Shown here in pieces: positions 34,564-41,869 of a DNA stretch of 64,000 bases. The stretch lies in the NCBI RefSeq assembly GCF_009857605.1, contig NZ_WWCT01000009.1, forward strand, positions 62,001 to 126,000, in the 5' to 3' direction. Numbering within the stretch: the first letter of the stretch is position 1; each line of letters opens with the position of its first letter. The notes under the pieces are model-generated. The model had not been told where the DNA came from, did no database searches, and saw only the letters and a program-made list of their open reading frames with translations. Source of the DNA: Duganella levis (GTDB lineage Bacteria; Pseudomonadota; Gammaproteobacteria; Burkholderiales; Burkholderiaceae_D). Both the position numbers and the translations under genes were made by a program.

Positions 34564-35229
34564 ATGCTACAAAAAGCCCCCCGCCGCACCCGCGAACGCA
34601 TCCTTGAGCTGTCCTTGCGCTTGTTTAACGAGTTCGGCGAGCCCAACATCACCACCACCGTGATCGCCGAAGAGATGAATATCTCGCCGGGGAACCTGTA
34701 CTACCATTTTCGTAACAAGGACGACATCGTCAACTCGATCTTCGTCCAGTTCGAAGCCGAGATTGAGCGCATCCTGACCGTGCCCAACGGCCGCCGTTCC
34801 AATATCGAGGACGTCTGGCTGTATCTGCACCTGATGTTCGAGCTGATCTGGCGCTACCGCTTTTTCTACCGCGACCTGAACGACCTGCTGTCGCGCAACC
34901 GCAAGCTGGAGCTGCATTTCAAGCAGATCCTGGCGCACAAGATCAAGGTCGCCAAGCAGTTGTGCGAAGACCTGCGCAGCGAGAAGTCGCTGGAAGCATC
35001 CGACAATGCCATCGACGCCATGGCCACCAATATGGTGGTGGTGGCGACTTATTGGTTATCCTACGAATACGTGCGCAATCCGCGCAAATACAGCGAGCAG
35101 CAATCGATGGCCGACGCACTGGCGCGCGGCTGCTACCAGGTGCTGTCGCAGATCGGCCCGTATTTGCGCAATGAGACGGCGCTGCTGTTCCAGAAATTGT
35201 CCGAAGAATACCTGAAGAAACTCAAGTGA
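34564..35229 (+). CDS. TetR/AcrR-family transcriptional regulator
   Basis: 221 residues. HTH at about 10-55: RERILELSLRLFNEFGEPNI, TTVIAEEMNISPGNLYYHFRNKDD. The C-terminal domain (LHLMFELIWRYRFFYRDLND) matches the TetR subgroup near PaaR/FadR-like regulators. ATG 34564 follows AGAGG. The gene is followed by a TPR gene (16 bp) and a LOG gene, forming a three-gene unit. Confidence 0.88.
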   Translation: MLQKAPRRTRERILELSLRLFNEFGEPNITTTVIAEEMNISPGNLYYHFRNKDDIVNSIFVQFEAEIERILTVPNGRRSNIEDVWLYLHLMFELIWRYRFFYRDLNDLLSRNRKLELHFKQILAHKIKVAKQLCEDLRSEKSLEASDNAIDAMATNMVVVATYWLSYEYVRNPRKYSEQQSMADALARGCYQVLSQIGPYLRNETALLFQKLSEEYLKKLK

Positions 35230-35245
35230 GCTGAAGGAGGCTTTG

Positions 35246-36034
35246 ATGGCGTGGACCGCTTTTCCGTACCCTGATCCGGCGTTTCGTTACACGCCGGAGA
35301 CCTTGCAGGCGGCCTGGCCGCAGCTGCATGGCGGCGACCGCGAAGCGTTTCCCACTCATCCGGCGCTGGTGCAGGCCTGGATCGCCTTTCACGCCGGTGA
35401 GTTCGAGCGCGCCGCGCGGCTGGGGCTGGATGTGGGCGTCAATGGCTATGCGGTCGCGCACAAGGCGATCTGCATGTACGCCAATTATCTGGAACCGAAC
35501 GACAAGCGCCGGCTGGCCACATTTGAATGCGTGGCCGAGCGCTGCGAGCGGCAGCAGCTGGAACAACCGGGCAATCCGGCCGGCTACTACTGGCATGCGT
35601 ATGCGCTGGGCCAGTATTCGCAAGGCATTTCGGTGGTGAAGGCGCTCTCGCGCGGCCTGGGCACCAAAATTAAGCGCAGCCTGGAGATCGCCATCAAGCT
35701 GGAACCGCAGCGCGCCGATGCGCACGTCGCACTGGGCGTGTATCACACCGAGATCCTGGACAAGGTGGGCGTGGTGCTGGCCGGCCTCAGTTACGGCGTC
35801 AAGAAAGATGAGGCGTATCGCCAGTTTGAACTGGGCATGCAGCTGAATCCCGACTCGGCCATCGCCCGCATCCAGTATGCGCGCGCGCTGCTGATGCTGG
35901 ACAAGAAAAGCAAACTGGCGCAAGCCATGGATTTATACAAGCAGGCCGCCTGCTGCAACGTGCGCGACGCAACCGAGCGGCTGGATCAGGACGCGGCGCA
36001 AAAAGAACTGGAAGAGGAAAAGTTTAGTGGTTAA
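35246..36034 (+). CDS. TPR-repeat protein of unknown function
   Basis: 262 residues with several tetratricopeptide-like units (ALVQAWIAFHAGEFERAARL, YYWHAYALGQYSQGISVVK, ADAHVALGVYHTEIL, AIARIQYARALLML). No signal peptide. AAGGAGG is five bases from ATG 35246. It sits between the TetR regulator and the LOG hydrolase and overlaps the latter by eight bases, so it is cotranslated. TPRs bind partner proteins; the partner is unknown. Confidence 0.72.
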   Translation: MAWTAFPYPDPAFRYTPETLQAAWPQLHGGDREAFPTHPALVQAWIAFHAGEFERAARLGLDVGVNGYAVAHKAICMYANYLEPNDKRRLATFECVAERCERQQLEQPGNPAGYYWHAYALGQYSQGISVVKALSRGLGTKIKRSLEIAIKLEPQRADAHVALGVYHTEILDKVGVVLAGLSYGVKKDEAYRQFELGMQLNPDSAIARIQYARALLMLDKKSKLAQAMDLYKQAACCNVRDATERLDQDAAQKELEEEKFSG

Positions 36035-36569
36035 AAATATTTGCGTGTACTGCGGCGCCAATGCCGGCATCACTCCTCAATACGCAGAGGCGGCGCGGGC
36101 GCTAGGCCAGGCGCTGGTGGCGCGCAACCTGTCGCTGGTCTACGGCGGCGGCAATGTCGGCCTGATGGGCATTATCGCCGACGAAGTGCTGCGCCTGGGT
36201 GGCGAAGTCACCGGCGTGATCCCGACTGCGCTGGTCGAACGCGAAGTGGGCCATACGGGCCTGACACGCCAGTTCATCGTCAAGGACATGCATGAGCGCA
36301 AGGCCATGATGGCGCAGCTGGCCGACGGCTTCATCGCCATGCCGGGCGGCATGGGCACGCTGGAAGAGTTGTTCGAGATGCTGACCTGGTCGCAGCTCGG
36401 CATTCACGCCAAGCCGATCGGGCTGCTGAATGTGGACGGCTTCTACGACAGCCTCAACGATTTCATCCACCACGCCGGTGAACAGGGCTTCATCCGTCCA
36501 CATCATGTGGCGCTGATGAATGTCGAGAGCGAACCGGAAGCGCTGCTCAGCCGCCTGACCAGCATCTGA
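36027..36569 (+). CDS. LOG-family nucleoside 5'-monophosphate phosphoribohydrolase
   Basis: 180 residues from GTG 36027. The LOG signatures are intact: YGGGNVGLMGIIADEVLRLG and MPGGMGTLEELFEMLTWSQL (PGGxGTxxE). The family releases the base from cytokinin riboside monophosphates or AMP-like nucleotides; in bacteria without plant partners it probably works on ordinary purine nucleotides. It is the last gene of the TetR-TPR-LOG unit. Confidence 0.9.
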   Translation: MVKNICVYCGANAGITPQYAEAARALGQALVARNLSLVYGGGNVGLMGIIADEVLRLGGEVTGVIPTALVEREVGHTGLTRQFIVKDMHERKAMMAQLADGFIAMPGGMGTLEELFEMLTWSQLGIHAKPIGLLNVDGFYDSLNDFIHHAGEQGFIRPHHVALMNVESEPEALLSRLTSI

Positions 36570-36576
36570 ACCATGC

Positions 36577-37089
36577 TTATTTAAGCGTAGCGTCCAGCTT
36601 CTTGGCCATCTCGCCATGATGGGCGACGGTTGGCTCCAGCTTGCTTGCCAGCGCTTTGACATCGGCATCTTTCGCGTTGGCGATATCCTTCTTCAGCGCG
36701 GCGAGGACTTTGGTGTGGTCGGCAACGCCGGCTTTGCTGACATATTGCTTGTCAAAAGCGGCGCCGGACAGTTTCTCCAGGTCAGCCGCCATCTTTTTGT
36801 GCGCGGCATCCGTTTCGGTCGGCAGCGTCACGTTCTTCGCGGCGGCGACTTTTTTGGTCTCATCCAGACCTTTGCCATGGTCGTCAATCATCATTTGCGC
36901 AAATGATTTGACGTCGGCGTTGCTGCTTTTATCGAGCGCCATCTTGCCGGCAGCGACTTCCGCGATGTTGGCCTGGGCGATGGCAACCAGGCGGTCGCTG
37001 TCGGCTTTGGCGATCGGGGTTTGTGCGGATGCAATATTGGCGATGGCAAAGCTGGCGGCCAGAGCAGCGAATAAACGAGTGTGGGACAT
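36577..37089 (-). CDS. DUF4142 secreted protein
   Basis: 170 residues with a signal peptide (RLFAALAASFAIANIASA). The mature protein is a ferritin-like four-helix bundle of the DUF4142 family: LVAIAQANIAEVAAGKMALD, SSNADVKSFAQMMIDDHGK, LEKLSGAAFDKQYVSKAGVADH. Family members are periplasmic and tied to oxidative or osmotic stress; no biochemical activity is known. It converges on the LOG gene with only seven bases between stops. Confidence 0.88.
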   Translation of the reverse strand: MSHTRLFAALAASFAIANIASAQTPIAKADSDRLVAIAQANIAEVAAGKMALDKSSNADVKSFAQMMIDDHGKGLDETKKVAAAKNVTLPTETDAAHKKMAADLEKLSGAAFDKQYVSKAGVADHTKVLAALKKDIANAKDADVKALASKLEPTVAHHGEMAKKLDATLK

Positions 37090-37227
37090 AGGTCTTCTCC
37101 AGTGTGAGCAGGAATCGCGATTCAGTGGGAAATGAAATGCACATTAAAGGCGAGGCGCTTTTAATATGTTCATTGCATCTTTCTCGGTTTCCTGCAGATA
37201 GACTGTGCGCCAGCAAACACCCAGACA

Positions 37228-37737
37228 TCAGCCCCAGAGACGTTCTCCGCCTACGTCGAGTGAGGTCAGGTAGAGACGCAAGTCGAATTCATACTGGTGA
37301 TAGTTGGGCTCCATATAGGTGCACAGCTTGTAGAACGGCTTGTCGTGCTGCTTTTCCTTGATGTGCGCCAGCTCGTGGACGGCAATCATGCGCAGGAATT
37401 CCAGCGGCACTTCCTTGAACATGGTCGCCACGCGGATTTCATGCTTGGCCTTGAGCTTGCCGCCCTGTACGCGCGAGATCGACGTGTGCAACCCCAGCGC
37501 GTGGTTGATCACATGGATCTTGCTGTCGTATTCGACCTTGTTGATCGGATCGGCGTTGCGCAGGAATTCCGTCTTCAGATCCTGCACATACTGGTACAGC
37601 GCGCGGTCGGTACGCAGATCGTGCGGCTTGTTGTAGCGCTTGAGCAGCACTTCGCCCAGCTGGTTCTTGGCGATCAGCTGCGCGACTTGCTGCTGGGTCT
37701 GTTCGGAGTAGGCGCTGAGGTACTTCAGGTGGGACAT
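37228..37737 (-). CDS. YgjP-type metallopeptidase domain protein
   Basis: 169 residues. The zinc motif HELAHIKEKQHDKPFY with upstream ALGLHTSISRVQGGKLKAKHEIRVA is the M48-like YgjP/WLM domain. I start at ATG 37737 (MSHLKYLSAYSEQ); the frame stays open upstream but that part lies in another frame of the GST gene and reads as Arg/Pro-rich shadow. No strong ribosome site is visible. The role is unknown, possibly a cytosolic peptidase. Confidence 0.82.
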   Translation of the reverse strand: MSHLKYLSAYSEQTQQQVAQLIAKNQLGEVLLKRYNKPHDLRTDRALYQYVQDLKTEFLRNADPINKVEYDSKIHVINHALGLHTSISRVQGGKLKAKHEIRVATMFKEVPLEFLRMIAVHELAHIKEKQHDKPFYKLCTYMEPNYHQYEFDLRLYLTSLDVGGERLWG

Positions 37738-37789
37738 GACGGCTGCAGAAAAATGGCGAACCGGGAATGTACCACAGCGCGGCTGCGGG

Positions 37790-38425
37790 TCAGGCTTTTG
37801 CGGCGTCGGCCAGCATCGCATCGGCGCGGGCGATGGCGCGCTGCACGGCCGGCCGGGCCGCCACCAGCGCGTACCAGCGTTCGACATGCGGCGTGGCGCT
37901 GAAATCGATATTGGCGAAGGCGCGCCGCCACAGCCAGCCGAAGTGGGCGATGTCGGCAATGGAATAGCTGTCGCCCGCCACATAGTCCTGCGTGGCCAGC
38001 ACGCGATCCAGCAGCGCGAGCGTGTGTCTGGCTTCGCCATCAAAGCGTGCAATCGCGGCCGGAATGGCTTCCGGCGCGGCCTTCTGGAAATAGCCCGACT
38101 GGCCAAACGCCGGCCCCAGCCCCGACGCGTGAAAGAACAGCTGCTCAAACACGCGTGCGCGCGCCACGCCTGTGGTTGGTAGCAGTTGCCCATACCGCTC
38201 GGCCAGATACACCAGGATGGCCGCCGATTCCGTCAGCACCAGCTTGTCGGCTGGCGATATCAGTACCGGTACTTTGGCGTTTGGGTTGAGCAGCGTGAAG
38301 GCCTCGGTCTTTTGCTGGCCCTGGCGCACGTTGATGGCGTGCAGCTGGTAGTCCTGCGCAAGTTCTTCCAGGGCGATGATGGCTTTGATGCTGTTGGGCG
38401 TGGCGAAGGCATAGAGCTGGTACAT
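37790..38425 (-). CDS. Glutathione S-transferase family protein
   Basis: 211 residues. Thioredoxin-like N-terminus (MYQLYAFATPNSIKAIIALEEL, NPNAKVPVLI, LTESAAILVYLAERYG) and all-helical C-terminus (DYVAGDSYSIADIAHFGWLWR). The active residue would be Ser12 or Asn11 in TPNS, as in nu/beta-like classes. A LysR regulator starts 151 bp away on the other strand with a candidate LysR box between them, so this is probably its target. Confidence 0.88.
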   Translation of the reverse strand: MYQLYAFATPNSIKAIIALEELAQDYQLHAINVRQGQQKTEAFTLLNPNAKVPVLISPADKLVLTESAAILVYLAERYGQLLPTTGVARARVFEQLFFHASGLGPAFGQSGYFQKAAPEAIPAAIARFDGEARHTLALLDRVLATQDYVAGDSYSIADIAHFGWLWRRAFANIDFSATPHVERWYALVAARPAVQRAIARADAMLADAAKA

Positions 38426-38509
38426 GATGAAGTCCTGTTGTCGGTGGTGATGGCGCTACTGTGCCGTCTGCCGGGCCGTGGCGGAAGAACGCTTCAGCCC
38501 ATATCTCTC

Positions 38510-38524
38510 ATTCCTTCGGGGAAT
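38510..38524. promoter_or_regulatory. Candidate LysR box (ATTCC-N5-GGAAT)
   Basis: ATTCCTTCGGGGAAT is a T-N11-A palindrome in the 150-bp gap between the GST gene (minus) and the LysR gene (plus). LysR regulators normally bind such a site next to their own promoter and control the divergent gene. The -10-like TAGAAT at 38524-38529 overlaps its edge. Confidence 0.5.
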
Positions 38525-38575
38525 AGAATGACAGCTCAGTCATGCTTGGTTAAGATGAGGTAGAGGAGGAGTGCC

Positions 38576-39466
38576 GTGGATCGTTTAACGTTGATGGAAA
38601 TTTTTGTATGCGTGGTGGAGGCCGGGTCGTTCTCCGCCGCCGCGCGACGGCTGCATACCGGCCAGCCTGCCGTGTCGAAGGCGGTGGCGCAGTTGGAGGC
38701 GCGGCTGGGCACGCGGCTGTTGTCGCGCACCACGCGCGGCCTGACCACCACCGACGCCGGCCATCGCTACTACGAAGGCGCGCGCAAAACCATCAGCCAG
38801 GCCGATGAGACCGAACTGGAAACGCGCGGCGCCGGCGCCAGTCTGAGCGGGCGCTTGCGCGTCTGCGCCGGCCTGACCTTCGGCCGGCTGCATGTGGTGC
38901 CCAAGTTGGGTGCGTGGCTGCGGGAACATCCGGCGCTGGAGCTGGACGTGGTGCTGGATGACCGTCAAATCGATTTGCTGGAGCATGGCATCGACGTCGC
39001 GTTGCGTATGGGAGCGCTGAGCGATTCGTCAATGACGGCGCGCCGTATCGCGCAGGGACGGCGGCTGGTGGTCGGCACGCCGGCATATTTCGCACAGCAT
39101 GGCGTGCCGCAATCGCCGGCCGATCTGGCACAGCACAGCGCAGTGCCATATGTGCAGGACGCGGGCGGCAGCGGCAACTGGGTGTTTGAACGCGATGGCG
39201 AGCGCCAGCCGGTCACGCTGCAAGGACGGTTGCGGGTGTCGGCGGCGGAGGGCTTGCGCGCGGCAGTGCTGTCCGATCAGGGATTGGCGGTGGCATCCGA
39301 ATGGATGTTTGCCCCGGAACTGGCCAGCGGTGAAGTCCAGGCGGTGCTGACCGACTGGACCTTGCCGGCGATGGATGTGTGGGCGGTTTATCCATCGGGC
39401 CGGCTGGCGAGCGCCAAGGCGCGCGCGTTTGTCGACTTTGTGCAGGCGTCGCTGACGCCTGCGTGA
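38576..39466 (+). CDS. LysR-family transcriptional regulator
   Basis: 296 residues from GTG 38576 behind GAGGAGG. Winged HTH at 1-60 (FVCVVEAGSFSAAARRLHTG, AVSKAVAQLEARLGTRLLSR), then the periplasmic-binding-like effector domain (LSGRLRVCAGLTFGRLHVVP, HGIDVALRMG). It is divergent from the GST gene and converges on the peroxiredoxin fusion gene. Its effector is unknown; the neighbours suggest an electrophile or oxidant. Confidence 0.9.
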   Translation: MDRLTLMEIFVCVVEAGSFSAAARRLHTGQPAVSKAVAQLEARLGTRLLSRTTRGLTTTDAGHRYYEGARKTISQADETELETRGAGASLSGRLRVCAGLTFGRLHVVPKLGAWLREHPALELDVVLDDRQIDLLEHGIDVALRMGALSDSSMTARRIAQGRRLVVGTPAYFAQHGVPQSPADLAQHSAVPYVQDAGGSGNWVFERDGERQPVTLQGRLRVSAAEGLRAAVLSDQGLAVASEWMFAPELASGEVQAVLTDWTLPAMDVWAVYPSGRLASAKARAFVDFVQASLTPA

Positions 39467-39470
39467 GCGA

Positions 39471-40661
39471 TCAGATCGCCGGCGCGGCTGGGAAGTCGAC
39501 CGGCACCCGTGTCAACGCGTGCAGGTAGTTGGTAATGATCTTGTCGCCGATGACCATGACCGTATCGACCAGTTGCCCTTTGCTGTAGCCAGCCGCCAGG
39601 AAGGCTGCCAGCAACGCCGGTTCGGCATGGCCGCGGTTCAGCGTGGCGCTCTTGACCAGTTTGGCCAACGCATCCAGTTTGGTGTCGAACGCGGCGCCGC
39701 CTTTGCGGATCTCGATGATCTGCTCCGGCGTGAAGCCGACCATGCCGCCCAACGCGGTGTGCGCGGCCAGGCAATATTCGCACTGGTTGACCTGGCTGAC
39801 CACCAGGTTGATGACTTCGCGCTCCTTGGCGCTCAGCGCGCTTTTGCCGTTTTGCAGCGTCAGGTAGTTGCCCAGCGCGGTGTCCGAATACGCCAGCGTG
39901 GCGTACAGGTTGGGCACCATGCCCAAGCCTTTTTTCAGTTGTTCAAAGATGGCCTGGTTGGCTGGCGTGACGCTGGCTGCGGTCGGCACGGCAAAGCGCG
40001 TCAGCGCCTGTTGCAGCGATGGCAGCAGCAGCGCGGTTTCCGGACGGCTGGTGTAGTCGGGATCGACTTCGGCGTAGAGGATCACGCCGTTGGTGTCAAT
40101 GACGAAGCGGCCCGGCAGCGGCAAGGTCCAGCTGTCGTCGCCGTTGAACGAGGGCAGGTCATTCTTCAGCGATTTGTACAGTTCGATCAGGTAATCAGGC
40201 ATCTGGTAGCGGATGCCGAACGCGGCGGCGACGTCGTTGCCGCTGTCGTTCAACACCGGGAATGACAGGTCATTCTGGCGCATCGCCTTGCGGCTGTTGG
40301 ATGCGGTCTGCGGCGAGATGGCGACCAGGCTGGCGCCGAGCGCCTTGAGTTGCGGCAGTTCGGCCTGCAATGCTTGCAGGTCCAGGTTGCAGTACGGGCA
40401 CCAGACGCCACGGTAGAAGCTGACCACCAGCGGACCTTGCTTCAGCAGGTCGGCGGAGCTGACCAGGTTGCCGTCGGCATCGCTCAGGGTGAAGGCTGGT
40501 GCGCTGTCGCCCACCTTGAGCGCGCCGTCGGCCAGGCCGGATGCGCGCAGTTCGGCGGTGGCGCGGTGCATGGTTTCGATCACCGAGTAAGGGACGTTGT
40601 AGGGCGGTTTGCCTGCTTCGAAGTCGGCTTTGAAGGCGTCCAGTTTGGCTTTGAGGGTCAT
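39471..40661 (-). CDS. Fused peroxiredoxin-like / AhpD (carboxymuconolactone decarboxylase) protein
   Basis: 396 residues in one frame. Residues 45-225 are an AhpC/TSA-like peroxiredoxin (VGDSAPAFTLSDADG, SFYRGVWCPYCNLDL with Cys88 and Cys91, PLPGRFVIDTNG). Residues 235-396 are an AhpD-like helical domain (SAKEREVINLVVSQVNQCEYC with Cys294 and Cys297, then AAHTALG). In other bacteria these are separate proteins, AhpD reducing AhpC through its CxxC. Joining them would make a self-contained peroxidase. Start ATG 40661 (MTLKAKLDAF) is chosen over an upstream in-frame codon at 40709. Confidence 0.88.
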   Translation of the reverse strand: MTLKAKLDAFKADFEAGKPPYNVPYSVIETMHRATAELRASGLADGALKVGDSAPAFTLSDADGNLVSSADLLKQGPLVVSFYRGVWCPYCNLDLQALQAELPQLKALGASLVAISPQTASNSRKAMRQNDLSFPVLNDSGNDVAAAFGIRYQMPDYLIELYKSLKNDLPSFNGDDSWTLPLPGRFVIDTNGVILYAEVDPDYTSRPETALLLPSLQQALTRFAVPTAASVTPANQAIFEQLKKGLGMVPNLYATLAYSDTALGNYLTLQNGKSALSAKEREVINLVVSQVNQCEYCLAAHTALGGMVGFTPEQIIEIRKGGAAFDTKLDALAKLVKSATLNRGHAEPALLAAFLAAGYSKGQLVDTVMVIGDKIITNYLHALTRVPVDFPAAPAI

Positions 40662-40789
40662 GATGGTTTCCTGTCTGAGTGAGTTGGCCAGGCGCTGTGT
40701 GGCTGGCATGGAACTCAGTATGGAAGCGCATCGGTATTCCGTTAAGACAGGTGGAAGCTATATGACTTATTCCTCGCAAGAATGGGCTG

Positions 40790-41746
40790 TCAGGAATCCG
40801 GATCTGCAAAGATGCGTCCGCCCAGATAGGTGAAATACACCCGTTGCTGGCTGTTGGCCAGCAGTACCCGGTGGCTCTTGAGGAAGTCGCGGCCCAGCAC
40901 CAGGTCGTAGCTCAGCTTGCGCTGCCCGCCGTTTTCATCGGTGCGGTTGACGATGGTCAGCCTCGGGTGCTGTACCTGCTCGTCGCCGATGGCGAAGCTG
41001 TCGAAGCTGGCGCGCCACATGGGGCGCTTGGCGCTGCCGACGCCGCTGGTGTAGCCGGCTTGGGTAATGCCGGCGGTCGCCGGCGTGACGCCGAGGCGCT
41101 CGGCAGCCTGTTGGTCGAGGATCGTGATGGTGGCGCCGGTGTCAATGACTGCCAGCATTTTCTGGCCATTGACGCTGACCTCAACCAGCGGCACCTTGCT
41201 GTCGGGAGCATGCTGCATGGCCACCTGTTCGGCGTGCGGCGACCAGTAGGCCAGCGTGTGGTTGCCGCACTCATGGAAGCGCAGGAACTTGACGCGGTTT
41301 TCCGACAGCACCAGTTCCAGATCGGCCTGCGACAGGAAGTCGGAACCGACCAGCGCACCAAAGCCGGACCACTCCAGCGCATCGAGCACGGCAAAGTCGG
41401 CCCGTTTGACGCGCGCCGGGCCTACCGCCACTTCCTTCAGCGTGGCCATGTAGACCGACGCCTGGCCACCGATGCCGGCGGCCCTGTAGACGTGCACCAT
41501 CGCCACATGCTGCCGTTCCATCTCCGAGCGCAGCATGAAGGTGCGGTAGGAGCCGGTATCGAACGCCATGTTGACCTGCTTGCCATTGATTTCGCCCTGG
41601 ATGGCTGGCAGGTTACCGTTGTCTGGGTAGCTGACCTCCATGGCGGCCAGTTCGGTGTATTCGCAGCCAGCGTGGGCGGTGGCCAGCAGGGCGGTGGACA
41701 GCAGCAGGCCGAGGCCGGCGTGAAGGGAGCGGGTGAATGTGGTCAT
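40790..41746 (-). CDS. Secreted tandem retropepsin-like aspartic protease
   Basis: 318 residues with a signal peptide (LGLLLSTALLATAHA). Two retropepsin domains lie in one chain: INGKQVNMAFDTGSYRTF (Asp63) to ALVGSDFLSQ, and VNGQKMLAVIDTGATITIL (Asp202) to LVLGRDFLKS. Retropepsins normally work as dimers with one DTG from each copy; here both come from one polypeptide, as in pepsin. The periplasm is the likely site. ATG 41746 has no ribosome site and lies nine bases after the stop of a 32-codon ORF, so translation may be coupled to it. Confidence 0.83.
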   Translation of the reverse strand: MTTFTRSLHAGLGLLLSTALLATAHAGCEYTELAAMEVSYPDNGNLPAIQGEINGKQVNMAFDTGSYRTFMLRSEMERQHVAMVHVYRAAGIGGQASVYMATLKEVAVGPARVKRADFAVLDALEWSGFGALVGSDFLSQADLELVLSENRVKFLRFHECGNHTLAYWSPHAEQVAMQHAPDSKVPLVEVSVNGQKMLAVIDTGATITILDQQAAERLGVTPATAGITQAGYTSGVGSAKRPMWRASFDSFAIGDEQVQHPRLTIVNRTDENGGQRKLSYDLVLGRDFLKSHRVLLANSQQRVYFTYLGGRIFADPDS

Positions 41747-41755
41747 CAGGTGGTG

Positions 41756-41854
41756 TCAGTCGGTAATGGTGATAACGCGGGCCGGGCAGGCCAGGCCCAG
41801 CCGTACGAGCAGGCCGAGACGGCTTAAAACGGTGTTGCGTGGTGGTGTGGGCAT
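41756..41854 (-). CDS. Possible 32-codon leader ORF
   Basis: Reads MPTPPRNTVLSRLGLLVRLG and ends CPARVITITD. ATG 41854 has a GAGG site five bases upstream, unlike the protease gene that follows. The peptide is basic with a mildly hydrophobic middle; I recognise nothing. It bridges the gap between the TraB/GumN-like gene (stop 41870) and the protease gene. Confidence 0.4.
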   Translation of the reverse strand: MPTPPRNTVLSRLGLLVRLGLACPARVITITD

Positions 41855-41869
41855 ATTGACCTCGATCGG

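Noticed and set aside
37738..38193. N-terminal extension of the YgjP-type protein
   Set aside because: It covers the GST gene in another frame and is Arg/Pro/Trp/Ser-rich; family length supports ATG 37737.
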